Source: Apostichopus japonicus (taxonomy: Eukaryota; Echinodermata; Holothuroidea; Aspidochirotida; Stichopodidae). Taken from it: 64,000 nucleotides of DNA. The position numbers and the translations under genes are program-made. The DNA lies in NCBI RefSeq assembly GCF_037975245.1, contig NC_092576.1:22011611-22075610 (forward strand), read 5' to 3'. This document shows, piece after piece, positions 33,061 to 45,475 of this stretch; positions within the stretch are counted from its first letter, which is position 1; each line of letters starts with the position of its first letter. The notes beneath the pieces are model-generated. The model was not told the origin of the DNA and ran no database searches. It saw nothing but the letters and a program-made list of their open reading frames with translations.

Positions 33061-36000
33061 ATTGTTGATATGCAATGGCGTGTAACAATTAGAAACAAAG
33101 GGATATTTCGTATTGCTCAGTCTTATGACGCATATTGAATCTACCATTTTCGTTTAGGGCATGTTAACATTCTGGTCGAATATTTCTACGAATTACGATT
33201 ACGGATCGGTTCCCTATGATTATATATAAATATCATGAAATGCAGCACGTGCGACCTCCAACAGGGATGTACTCATTTCTTTGACCACACAGCAAACAGT
33301 TTAAAATTAAATTATTACTCCACCTTTACTCGGCCATTTGCAAATGGTGAGAACTGATTGAAACTATGCAGACCGGTCAATCGTGGTTTTTGCTCTTTGT
33401 TAAGCCTCGCACGACTCTGTAGAAAGAAATACTAAAGCCAGTTTTATGTTTACCAGTGTCAACGCACAATCCTCACGTATTCCATTTGCTTCTGAAACTA
33501 TAGCAATCCGAAATTAAACACTTCTTGTCACTTATTTCCACAGGGTGTTTGATCCGAGGTATACCATGCCATATATCCCATGTGTTTACTAGCACATACA
33601 GATGATCAGTTATTGTACACTGGTGCAAAAAAAGAAAACAAAATGCGTCTATTATAGATATAGTGAACGTACAACAAACTATGCAACTTGCAATAATCCA
33701 ATACTTCGCTACCAACCCTGCCTCCTCCCACACCTGCAATTGTCACTTTAAATTAAAAACCAGAAAGTTGCTATCGATTTGAAGTAACAATGTTACCCAA
33801 TCGTTTTCTGTTTATTGTGGGTACAGCGTTAAGGTGAAAGAGAAAACAAAGTTTCAAGGAGGCTGGAAAACATCTAATCAAACCAGGGTAAGATAAAAAT
33901 ACATATGAAACTTGTCTTTGCAAGTACGAACTTTTGATGCTAGACATTATGTAAACAAACTTCACATGTGCAAATTTAATTGTTTTATCTACAGTGTACT
34001 CTTACGACACACACATAGATGTTCATTGTACTCGCAATTACACGATCCGAGAGAATAGTACCATATCGGGGAGGGAACTGAAATTAAAACATTTAAGAAT
34101 ATATTTTGGTGTGAACTAGATAGCAGCTTAGGAAAATCAACACAACAGATACAAATCTTGAAATTTCTATTTGTAAGTAAACATGTATAAAGAAGAGTCC
34201 AAATGTTTTCAAATTGATATAAGGATTACAATATTCTCTTTGTTTGAATGATTCCTAATTTCTAATTACTGCCGGGCAATTACTGACTTCGCCTAAATCT
34301 AGTCAAGCGTGAGGTATTACGTAACGTGTAATGGTACAAAGACTGGCATAATGTAGGAAAGTTGCAACAAACACAACATTTAGCATCGACTAACTAATGT
34401 TTGTAGCGTAAAAGGTACGTAGGTCGGTCGCTTTGTTCAACGAAGACAACATCAACGTATGATGACAGTATTAAGTCACCATATTTTATGTTCAAACAAT
34501 GTTTACACAGCACGTAACATCTTCTACCATGTTCATTCATTTTAATTGGTTGGTCGATGATTACGGTAAATTCACGACTGACACGAATCACATATAGACC
34601 GATGCAGAACGGTAAAAGTGCTCTATTCAAAACTTGTACTAGCTAAATAGGGCTCCTAGAGTAAGTGGAATTCTAAACTCAACATTCATATGTATATCCA
34701 CGGTTAATCAGTGATGTTTTACAGTAAAGTGTAGGAATATGTTAGGATGGCATGTCTTCCTAGCTTGTTATATATCGATGGAAGCGATGCTATCATCTCT
34801 TGACAAAAGCCTTAACTAATGTATCTGTTTAGTAATCCATTGCATAGTTCTGGTATATATTCATAAATAGCTTGAATAGCAGCCAACGGGGAAAACAGGT
34901 TTTCAGAAATGTAAACATTAAAATTGTAATTAAAAACTAATACTGATTACATCCAACGTTCATCTCTACCCTCCATATTCATTTGAACTTCCTCTTTTAG
35001 TCCATACTTTTTTAACTTTTGTGAACTGCGAAAATTGTACAATCCTGCTAACCACGAACGATTCCTTCATAGTGCGTGCAGTCTGTCTTAGCCAATGAAG
35101 TGTGACGGTAGCGAACAACAATTTTAGTTAAGTATTATTCCAAACCGGTTAGATATAAACAAACCAGCACTGGTATTCATCGCCAAGGGTAACGGAGACA
35201 ATCGCATAGAATTTTTACGTTATAATTATTCAATCAGTCGTGGCGTTTTGGTAGATTGTACGTCGTCTGAAATGGTTCCAGAAAAGTCTTGTGCGTTATA
35301 AAAAAACAAATTATTTTACGTATATATATGTATTGGAAATCGATATACACATATAGTACACACACCAAACGTTGTGTGCTTCCATAATATATGTATACCG
35401 ATACGATTACATCAAAGTAAACGATATTCACTATGACGGGTATGACGGATATTCACTATGAGTGGCATATCACACAATAATCTAGGGAATCTATAGAAGG
35501 CAAAGTTGCAAAGACAGTTATCTGTACCTGTTGTATCATTTTTATTTTGTCTTCAATAGAGGAACACTTTAAAGTTTTGGGTTATATGCTTTTAGGAAAT
35601 ACAAACAACCTTACTTATCATCGTAATAACTATGTCCGACATTAAATATTAATATAATATACTGTAGCTATCATTTCGTTTTTTATTAATTGAGGACTGA
35701 AATCACAAACTTCCCCTAAAGTGCACAGTGAAGTGATAGTCCTAGCTGTAACCTACGTAAAATTCAGTGACGTGGTGAGCTACACCATATCAATTAAGTT
35801 TACATGCATTTAAAATGTGCAGGAAGTGTAAAAAGGCTTCTTATACATCGTAACATTGTGTAAATGTCACGTAAGCAGTTCCTTCTCTGGTCAGTTTGAT
35901 GTCCTGCGAGTAATTGATAATAAACTCTACTAGAGATATTCTTCACGGTGCATTGTATAATCGTTTCATTTATATCTATTGTTTAAGGAGGTTAGAATCA

Positions 36001-39000
36001 CCATGTCTCGGGTTAAATATCATTTCCACTGTTATTGGAAGGTTGTGCTAGCAAATACTAAATTATTTATGTTGTTGAAAGTAGAGTTATATACACATAC
36101 CAGTGATCATATACTTCTCATGTGAAGTTAACCGCCACCCTGTCCCTTACCTACCATTGCTAGTCGGGGCATGTCATTCCGCACGTTGGTGCCACATGGC
36201 CCACACGGTAAACGCAACAAGGCTGATAGTAACATACATGTAAAAGCCTGCTATCCAGTGCCCGCCCAATTGTCATATTTCAAACAGACTTCTTGTGGTA
36301 ATATAATTGACTAATTGTATCTGTTATATGGATATATACTGTCAGTTTTACGACAACTGCTGTTTCTATTGTGTAAATAATATGCCAAGGTTGTGAGTGG
36401 GGGGGGGGGTATCAACTCAAATTCGGTCTTTAATAAGGTGTGTTAGTTGGGTTGTCAGTCGTCTTCGCCAATAACCTGCTATATAATACGTCACTCAGAG
36501 TAATCTCCATTCTGTAAAACAAGTTATAAATATAATATACATCTACAAGTGGTTGCGTCATTCGACTACACTATTATGTAGAGTTAGATGTATAGTCCAG
36601 AAGTCTACCTATATAATAATTAGCTAATGATTGGTATTCTGTGACTTGAGTTGACTTGAGCTGACTTAATTAAGTTGACCTGATTGTTTACCAAATGTAG
36701 ACACCTTTCATGAAAACTTTACCCATGAGGGAATGAAAGTAGATTGAAGATCTGTGGATTTCTGATAGAATACTGTAGGAAATCTGTAGGAAATTTAACG
36801 TGAACACTGTGGTAGCTGGTATTACTTACAAGTTACAAACAAAACTGGTTAGGCAACACGTATTTCAGTCATATTATGTGGTATTAAATAATCGTATCCA
36901 CCAGTAACATTGCATGATATAAGTAACATGATGCCCCTATAGGTTAATATTAACTGTAGAACGTAACTCAATCATTTTTAAAAGCAGTATTCGATACTAC
37001 CACCATGCATGTTTGTTGCAATGTGCTTGAATGCCTTCTGGTGCTATATCGGCCATTACCCACATAGGTGTCATAATTGTAAACATAGCAATATGTTCCA
37101 TATTTAAGAAATTGATGATGACTTAGTTTTACAGGACAATATAAATATATTGTTAACACTTAAAGAGTAGTAATTGTCTGAAAGTTGTTAAATCAGACGA
37201 AAGACTGAACACGATGACGAATCAGTTCAATTTATGTAGTATTCTGTATTAAAGATGGCTTCGCAGTCTGACATGAAATGTCATTGTAGGTATGTACGTG
37301 TTACAATAGCTTTGAAGAGTGCTCATTCATTTAGTTCATCAACAATTACATTTCCCATATGTCTATTCTCATGCCTGTAGCTACTTATGTTAACAATATA
37401 TGAGTTGAAGAAGAGGAGTTATTAAGAGAAAGGTAAAGGTGCAATATTTTGAGTCAAAGTATGAAACAATTATAGTCAAAGTATGAAACAATTTGACGTT
37501 TTCACATGTGGTTGTAATAAATCCGAGTTATTCATTGAGGGGTTCCACTGGTGATTAGACACACAGTAGTCTGTGAAAATAAGTTAATATATGTTTCACA
37601 ACTTGTAGTCGTGGCAACCAGTTTGTGTGTTTGTCGTTTCCATAACTGTACACTATTCTGGAATCTCGAACAACCCTAACAATATATTTGTACTTGAGCG
37701 TGTAGCAAAGGTTCAGCAAACCATTATGAACGAATCCTTCTTCTTTGTATTGGTTTCTTTCATTTTTCTAAGTACTATGAATTTCTATTATTGTGTAATG
37801 ATGATGCAGTTCAGTAGCCACACATAGTAAAACGTTAACGGTTATGACTACGGGTTTCTCGTTATTGATTATACATGCACAGTCTGCTGTTTTCAAACGT
37901 CGAACGGATAGTGTTACACCTTAGCCATGTTTTCTGTTTACTACCACTCTTTTTAAGATCAAACCATTTTGAAAACTAAATCACACCAAAAAAGCTAACT
38001 TAATGCATTGAATACGTTCAAATCAGTTACAAATACCTTTCATTTACCGAAGATGAAACATGTTAAGAGACGTTGTGATCATTTTTTAAATTCCCGATAC
38101 GAGTGATCTGTAACTGGCAATGTAGTACAAAATGGCCGCACAAATAGTAGCATTGTATCATAGTCTCTAGTTTATGAAATACATTGCAACAATGTAAGTA
38201 TGTTGCGAATGCAACCGTTAATCAAAACAAAACGTCAATTCCAAATTCAGCATGTTGTAGTGATTTTTAGGTTAACGCGTAAAATACGTAATTCAGATAT
38301 ATTAAAATAAATATTACCGCATTACTGTTATGCTTTACAAAGTCGTTATTGTATTTTTTTCGTAAGAAAACCGTTAACAATTCTATTTTTGTCGTAGTTT
38401 CTGATAAATCTTTATTGAATTTGGAGCCTTTTTCATGGCTCCAAAAAGTGCCGTTAAATTTGTAGAAGAAAATGCACATTTTTAGTAAAATTGGTTAGAT
38501 GAGACTTTTCCTTTTTCATTGATACCAAATTCGCGATTGGAAATGCACTAGTCTTGTCAATAATCAACGTATTAACTTACGGCAAAACACAGCGTTATGT
38601 AATGCAGGTGATAGGACTTTGTATTGGCTCTGCGTGTACATGTAATGATCGATGTACATTGCTTTAGTTTGTGGAAAACGCCCATGTCAAACTGTAGTGT
38701 ACACACCTCATACTTTATAGTCATTATATTAATATCTCCCTGGAATAAAAACACAACTTTTCCATTGTAAACTGTGATACAATACCGCAATTTGAATGGG
38801 TTATATAGTCCTATGGATGCGGTTTACCACAGTTTTTCCATTGTACCATACTAACATTCTACCATGGTTATATCACTTTCTATTTCATCTTCACCGTGGT
38901 TCTATCTCAAATTTACCCTATTTGAACTATGGCATTACCATAGTTTTACCCTAATTAACCACAATGTTTACCATATCTGTACTAAAGTTTTACCCTAATT

Positions 39001-41168
39001 GTTTCAAACTTTTACCCTAATTGTACCAAAGTTTTACTCTAATTGGACCACAGTTTTACCCTAAATTCACCAGTTTTATCTCAATTGCACAACAGTTTTC
39101 CATACGTGTCTTAATTATAATCGGTATACACCACAAATGACTTTAAATTTCACCCATTGGTGGATTGTATCATAATTGGGCTAATTGAAACATACAAAAA
39201 GCAACTCATACTGTAGTCATGATGTCCTATGCATATTACGGCAAACTATTTGATATGCACCAGATTTGGTAAATATGCTGCAGTCAAAACATGCACGACA
39301 ACAATATAAAGGTTTCACAGTTTTACAGTATATGGTATGTACAGTTTTTGTTAAGTCAAATAACTATGTACCATAATTTTATTCTGTATGGTTTCTGTGG
39401 CAAATTTACCATGTTTTACCCCAATTTAACCATAGTTCACCGCTGTAAGACTAGGGTACATTTTTGAGGATGGGAGCATATATGACATTTATCTTTTATT
39501 TTATATAGGGTGATATTTTCATGTACTTTTTAAATGTTCGACCACACTTTCTTTCAATTCCTTGCCTTTCATTTAAACATTCCTTCTGCTGCTTTATTTC
39601 AAGTTTTTCCATAGTGTTTAAAAGCCATGTTTTGTTGTCGTATTACTATTTTCTTAAAGTTTTACGTCTCAAAGTTTATTGTAATATGAACGAGAAATAA
39701 AGAGACGTACAAAATGTGTTGTAATTTAACAACCATTATAGGAGGTCCCTGGGGAAAATATTTATAAATCTTAGGTACTAAAAAACCCAGTCACTTTTGG
39801 CAATAGGAACCCAGGAATTGTTGGAAAAGTATTGGATGAGGTTTCCAAAAATGTCTTTGTTTTTCAGAATTGAGCTAATTATGTACGCAAATATGCAAAT
39901 GAGGTCGTTATATATAAACTTTACTTTGCTTTTCCTATTTGAAATAATTTTGATGAAATCTTTTGGATTTTTGATAGGGTATGTTATTTATTAACTAAAA
40001 CATAAGTTGACGTTTAAATGTGAGGGATATGACCGATTTTGACGTTTTGTGTAATTTTCATTCGCGAATAAAATATAATATTTTACAGGCTACCAAATTT
40101 AAGGTTTATATAAAAGTCGTGGTCTCCATGCTGGTCAAAGGCTCTTCTGGGGTTATAAGTACAGGTTGTTGTGCCTACACAGCATCTTGGGCATCTCAGT
40201 TGTTGCTCTATATGGAACAAGGGTCTCATAAAAGGCTAATTAGTGTGCACAAAATTTAAAACTTGTATACACAATACACAAAAAATGAGAAACAAATTGC
40301 TTTTGACTTCAAACGTCTTATTTAAACTTCTTATTTATTATTTAAGCCATTCAAACCATCCCCTTCCCTCAATGATATCTACTACTAGGTTGTCACCCTC
40401 CCTAATACCCCAACTCCACCCCCACCCACACTTATCCATTCCCCTAGCAACATCTATGTAATGTAAAGGCATATGCTTATTGTAAGTAGATGTATAACCA
40501 CTAGTCCCAAGCAAGGTTACGATAGTAACGTAGGACAATATTCAACCAAATTTACCCCCTCCCTTCTAGTACTCTGCATTATACCACCCACTCCCCACCC
40601 CTGTACTGCACAGTATAATCACCAGTCCCTCTATCAAGGTTGTGACAGTCTCTTGGGGGTGCTGAGTGTTCTTCACAGTAGTGCCAACATCTGCTACCGG
40701 GGGGGGGGGGGGGGGTCGAAGAATGGGCAGGTCTTCCTGTTGTTCTACAGTGATATTCTGTAACCATGAAAAAAACACAAAAAAAGGTAAGCTATAACAC
40801 AATACATATTTACTATAAGAGGAGAGATGAGTTGATTTAGCTATGGGCGTCCTTTTTTATACAATTCCCATTTTTCTCACGAATGTATGCCTTGTAAATT
40901 AGGAGGAGTACACAATGCCTATGGGGGCGAAGAGCCTGTAGACTGCAGCACTAGTTTGTATTTTTATGCATTAGGTGGAATGAAACACAAATTGCTTTTT
41001 TCCCTTCAGTTGCAACAGAGAACCAACCCAATAAACTTGATGATCCTAACTTTTTCAAGTTTATTTATCTTATCAATTACCCACTAAACTACTTGAATCA
41101 GTACATGTAATGCAATGATTCAGTCCTTCATAACGATGAGTCATATAGCCTAAACCTATTGTACTATG
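33061..41168. other. Long AT-rich stretch with no supported gene
   Basis: Both strands were read and no exon with splice signals and a recognisable domain was found. It contains a G run (36.39 kb), a short GACTTGAGTT duplication (36.64 kb), a 21-bp duplication (37.46 kb), the TTACCCTAA minisatellite and a 17-base G run (40699-40715). A possible tiny start exon (ATG at 37255, donor after 37289) is too weak to call. Confidence 0.5.
38870..39110. repeat. Degenerate minisatellite of TTTTACCCTAATT-type units
   Basis: About ten imperfect copies, 20-25 bases apart, of (A/C)ACAGTTTTACCCTAATT with variants. The core TACCCTAA resembles the telomeric CCCTAA hexamer, but the units are spaced and not head-to-tail hexamers. 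Confidence 0.65.
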
Positions 41169-41194
41169 CTACTGTGCAGTATTTATGTATTGTG

Positions 41195-41366
41195 GCCTAC
41201 AAGGAAGATCTGCCAAGGCGACATCGCTGATTTCTTCATTAACAGAACCTTCATCAGAATCAGTGATGTCTTCATTCTCAATCCCCAACGGCTGAATAGT
41301 CAAAATGTCCATAAAAAGGAGATCTAGAGCATCGCCCAGAGTAATTTTTTTGCATAATCTGGCCAT
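41195..41366 (-). pseudogene. Possible N-terminal relic of a piggyBac-type transposase
   Basis: The frame starts at 41366. It reads KKITLGDALDLLF, then an acidic stretch IENEDITDSDEGSVNEEISD, then ADLPCRPQ, after which the sequence loses coding character. An acidic, Ser/Asp/Glu-rich N-terminus after a short LxxALxLLF segment is the pattern I associate with PGBD4-like piggyBac proteins. No DDE catalytic domain, terminal repeats or TTAA duplication was found, so this would be a fragment. It could instead be an exon of an unrelated acidic protein. Confidence 0.35.
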
Positions 41367-42291
41367 GTTTGTTGCTGAGTGTCATTGAGTGACTTTTTAA
41401 GCGTACCCATGCGATCTCAACTGTGATTTACCGTAATTCGATACCGTGAAATGCTTGTGGTGAATTGCCTGGGATTACTCAATAAAGGGTGGCGCTATTG
41501 CTAATTCGTTCGTTTTGGTCGTAGAGTTTTTTTTTTTTTTTTTTTGTGTGACGGCTCTAGAGATGTAAAAATCTTGCGGGTAGGTTGAAGCATTCGGTAG
41601 AAATTTTATTTTCAAATGAGACCGTATTAACGTGACATTTTGACAGAAAAATTCCATTGCAACAACTGCAGAATGTCGGCATTGCGTTAGTATAGTAGGC
41701 TCCGCATATAACTTGAGATTGTCCAACTTTGACAAGTGATAATTTCTTATGTTTCACTGTTTTCTCTGTATAAGTTTCACTTGTAATTAATACAGTTTAT
41801 TAGAATTGTGGGAAATACCACATTGGTATTTTCACATTGTTGGATCATGGCAGGCCAAAATGACTAATATAATTGTATTTGGTTGCTAAGTTTAAACACG
41901 GCGACATCAGCATATGACCAATTTCGTTAAAGTAGACTGAAAAACAATCGAGATAATACAAACAAATTATAAATGTTTTGTAATAATTAGATGCTCCTTA
42001 CATTAACTAGAAATTAAATTAACTACTAAAGGTAAGTATTGCTTTGCACACGTCGAATTCCATAGCTAGACGGTCATTTATGTAGCCAAAACATTAACGT
42101 ATAATTGAACTAAATAAGTTACTAATAGCATGCATTGTAAACGCTTTACAGATTTGCTTTCATGATGTCCCGTAGATGCACACGTAGTCGCCTTTATGTT
42201 GCAGGTTTAACCTGCTAACTATTAGAGACCCAACAGCAAAAAAGGATATAATCTGCTCGATTTACAACAAGTAATTCATTCATTACATATG

Positions 42292-42635
42292 CTATGGTTG
42301 CATACACCATGTTGGTACTTTTTTCCATATCAAAAACGGTGGTGGTGTACAGGAGCACGTGAACACAATTTTCGTTTCAAACTGATCGTCTTCCAACTCA
42401 CCAAATACCCATTGGTAGCGTAATCCCGACACTTCAATTATTACCATTGCTGTTCCATTGCCTTTATCAGGCGCATGGTTATATGATTTGAAAAGGAGTA
42501 GTTCATATATGTTGTAACCAGCAAACGTCACAACAGTCTCAGCAACAGTGGAAAATGTTAGTTCAATGGTAGTATTAACAGCTGATGAAATTAAAGGAGT
42601 CTCGTTGTTAAGCGCAGTACATGATATTTGAGGTG
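42292..42635 (-). pseudogene. Ig-like receptor family, second-domain exon, minus-strand copy (doubtful integrity)
   Basis: Open from an acceptor (TTTCGGAACAG, phase 1) to a stop at 42292. It contains KSYNHAPDKGNGTAM, then a linker, and ends VFTCSC...PPPFLIWKK. The plus-strand relative at 47.7-47.9 kb reads KSFNQAPSMNNGTA... and ends VLSCSTSKQTVLIWKR, so the two are homologous. The copy lacks the CSVxDxRPA...W segment that opens this domain in the plus-strand copy, so the 5' part of the domain is missing or replaced. Together with the unclear end of the V exon this suggests decay, although the reading frame itself is open. It would be extracellular. The family identity comes from memory of echinoderm predicted proteins and is not verified. 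Confidence 0.55.
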
Positions 42636-43388
42636 CTGTTCCGAAACAACTTTGGCAAATTAATTGAGAATTAATAGTTAGATAGACATTAAGATGGTAA
42701 ACTATACAAGAATACAATGCAAAATTGATATAAGTCACGTGACAAGTTTGTGTGACTCTCGATACGACATTATAAGACGTACATGGTTTATTGACCACGC
42801 AGTCATCCCAACAGGTATCCCAATCACTACGCTAGTAATCCTCATCACAAAGATGCATAAGACAAGCAAAACATGTGAAAGTGGAATTACATTTGAGAAA
42901 CCTTTTCAGCCTTAACTAAATTTACATTAACAAGTCCATTTCTTTCTCTTTCATCAGCATTCGTAATTGGATTCACGCTGTAGAAAACGCGAGCAGCACA
43001 CAACCCCTGCTGACCTTTCAATTATGTAATGCAATTTAAATATATGTTATGAATGCTATGTTAGAGCATTGGAAACGATAATGCTTAGCATAAAAGATGC
43101 ATCGAATTCAAATCCTGGTCAACTAACGTGAAGATGAATTTCGGTGGATGAATAATTAGTTATTTGCCGAATCCAAATCTAAGCGCTATACTATTACACG
43201 ACTCGCACATAGAGTCTATCAAACATTTTTCGTATTGAATTCAAGTTTTCATTTTACCTTCCATTCTGTGTAATATTGCACGAATAGACGAAATGAAGAA
43301 ACTATACACTTTAACAAATCACCTACAAGAAAGAATAATAGAAGCAACAATAAAGAATAATAGAAGCAACAATTGTTTTCGCTGTTAC

Positions 43389-43640
43389 TTCATACAGTTG
43401 TTCGTGATTCACTGATGTCAACTTGATCTGTAGAGATCCATTACTAGTAATGTTAAATTCTCCCGATCGATAACTACGACCATCTCGATAAGCATCTTGA
43501 TATGATACAAGCCGGTCATCGGTTGTTGTGTCACTTTCATCGTACCAGTATATGCCACAGTACTCATCGGGTAGCGTACATGCGATAACCGCGTCCCTTG
43601 CCCCTCTCTCTAAGAACTGCGGAGTAGGACAGCCGTGGTA
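43389..43640 (-). CDS. Ig V-type domain exon, minus-strand copy
   Basis: It lacks a long Met-started ORF, so it is easily missed. The frame reads GCPTPQFLERGARDAVIACT, then LPDEYCGIYWYDE, then GEFNITSNGSLQIKLTSVN and HEQLYEV. The Cys followed about a dozen residues later by Trp, and the NGSLxI strand near the end, are a V-set Ig core, and the plus-strand copy is clearly homologous. The 5' end (acceptor before 43640) is weak. At the expected position of the last 18 or so residues there is instead a 22-bp tandem duplication (about 43333-43375) and no good donor, so the domain is truncated or the exon ends at a weak GTAACA. This is possibly a decaying gene. The product would be a surface or secreted recognition protein. 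Confidence 0.65.
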
Positions 43641-43836
43641 CTAACAATCTCATTATGTAGAAAAGCAAAGGAAACCTTAATCGATATGATGCAAAAGTTG
43701 TGTGACACTATAATGAAGTTTAACACTCAATGCTGGAAATATTAAGCAACTGAATTGGCAATTTAGAAACATATCAATGTAGGGCGTTTCCTTTATATGT
43801 TTAGTGATGACTTTCTTTATATCTTACTCTTTATAC

Positions 43837-43977
43837 TGTCTCTTCTGTACTTTGACAAAAGTCAGTCACATCTAATGTCAGTTTAATCAAAACAGTAAAA
43901 CATCGAATAAATGTACACAACACTATTATAACAAAATAGCAACGGTTTTGTTCACAGTCATGTCTAAAAGAATACAT
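43837..43977 (-). CDS. Candidate signal-peptide exon of the minus-strand Ig-like gene
   Basis: Starts MYSFRHDCEQNRC and continues with a hydrophobic segment YFVIIVLCTFIRCFTVLI, then KLTLDVTDFCQSTEET, just upstream of the V exon and on the same strand. A hydrophobic leader followed by a short acidic Cys-containing stretch before the V domain fits the family as I recall it. The donor is poor (GTATAA, with an in-frame stop two codons on; a better GTAAG lies just past that stop), which adds to the suspicion that this copy is not functional. An upstream Met at 44034 is also in frame. Confidence 0.45.
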
Positions 43978-44529
43978 ATAGGTTTTATGAAAGAGTGTGT
44001 CAAAAAATAGTTTGTGCAATATTTGTTTTAGCACCTTTGAAAGATTGAATGAACTTCATTGGTGGGTTAGGAGGAGAAATGTCGGTGTTAAAATACTAAA
44101 GTAATTAGCATGTACAGGGCTAAAGTGCTCAATTCTAGCGACTGCATGGTGTACAAGAATTTTAAACTAACGGAATGAATCTGTCAGTTATAAACGTCTG
44201 AGCTTTCAGCAAATGTTAATTAGTTCGTATATGGAATGTTACGTAAGAGCCGCTAAGGTTTTGTGCAAAGCTGTTATAGTTCTCTACAATAAAGCACATT
44301 GCTTATACCATTTATGTAACGATAGATATTACTGCACTGTTGTAAATGTCATATATTTGATGACGCATTACACATTGTTATCCACCCATACCTTCATATA
44401 AGAACAAACTGTATGTTTAACGCCAACCTCTTTAACTGAATGATCCACACAATACATATAAATAGAATGCGACTAGTTGTATCGTTTGTAACGATGTAAG
44501 AGCACAACAGTTATATACGTTAATGTAAC

Positions 44530-45475
44530 TCATACATCAGACAATCCGTATGTTATGCATGAAACCGATCCACACCGTAATGGTCACCGACTAATGTATC
44601 CGACAATCCATATATAATGAATGATACCGTTCCACACCGTGAGGGCCACCGACTAATATAATAGACAATCCGTATATAATGCGAGATACCGATCCACACC
44701 GTGATGGTCAGCGACTAATATAATAGACAATCCGTATATAATGCGAGATACCGATCCACACCGTGATGGTCAGCGACTAATATAATAGACAATCCGTATA
44801 TAATGCGAGATACCGATCCACACCGTGATGGCCACCGACTAATATAATAGACAATCCGTATATAATGCGAGATACCGATCCACACCGTGATGGTCAGCGA
44901 CTAATATAATAGACAATCCGTATATAATGCGAGATACCGATCCACACCGTGATGGTCAGCGACTAATATAATAGACAATCCGTATATAATGCGAGATACC
45001 GTTCCACACCGTGATGGTCAGCGACTAATATATCAGACAATCCATATATTATACATAATACCGATCCACACAGTGATGGTCACTGACTAATATATCAGAC
45101 AATCCGTATATAATGAATGATATCGATCCACAACGTAATGATCAATGAATAATATATTAGACAATTCGTTCATTATGCATGATACCGATCCACACCGTGA
45201 TGGTCACAGACTAATATATCAGACAATCCGTACATTATGCGAGATACCGATCTACACCGTAACGGTTATTAATACATCAATCTGTATATTATGCATGATA
45301 CCGATTCACCCCGTAATGGTTCACGACTAATATATCAGACAATCCGTATATAATGCATAAAACCGATCCACATCGTAATGTTATCGACTAATATATCAGA
45401 CAATCCATATATTATACATAATACCGATCCACACCGTGATGGTCACTGACTAATATATCAGACAATCCGTATAAC
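44530..45475. repeat. 62-bp satellite array, about 15 units
   Basis: The unit contains AGACAATCCGTATATAATGC, then GAGATACCGATCCACACC, then GTGATGGTCAGCGACTAAT. In the centre (about 44.66-45.02 kb) units are almost identical at exactly 62-bp spacing, while both flanks are diverged. This is the pattern left by unequal exchange homogenising the middle. It lies between the two Ig-like gene copies. Confidence 0.97.

Noticed and set aside
37255-37289. Possible tiny start exon (ATG in good context, MASQSDMKCHC, donor GTATGT)
   Set aside because: Only 35 bases, with no downstream exon found.
38870-39110. TACCCTAA motifs considered as a true interstitial telomere
   Set aside because: Units are 20-25 bp apart and imperfect, not contiguous hexamers.
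44530-45475. 62-bp array considered as a CRISPR-like array
   Set aside because: Whole units repeat without unique spacers, and the context is eukaryotic. It is a satellite.
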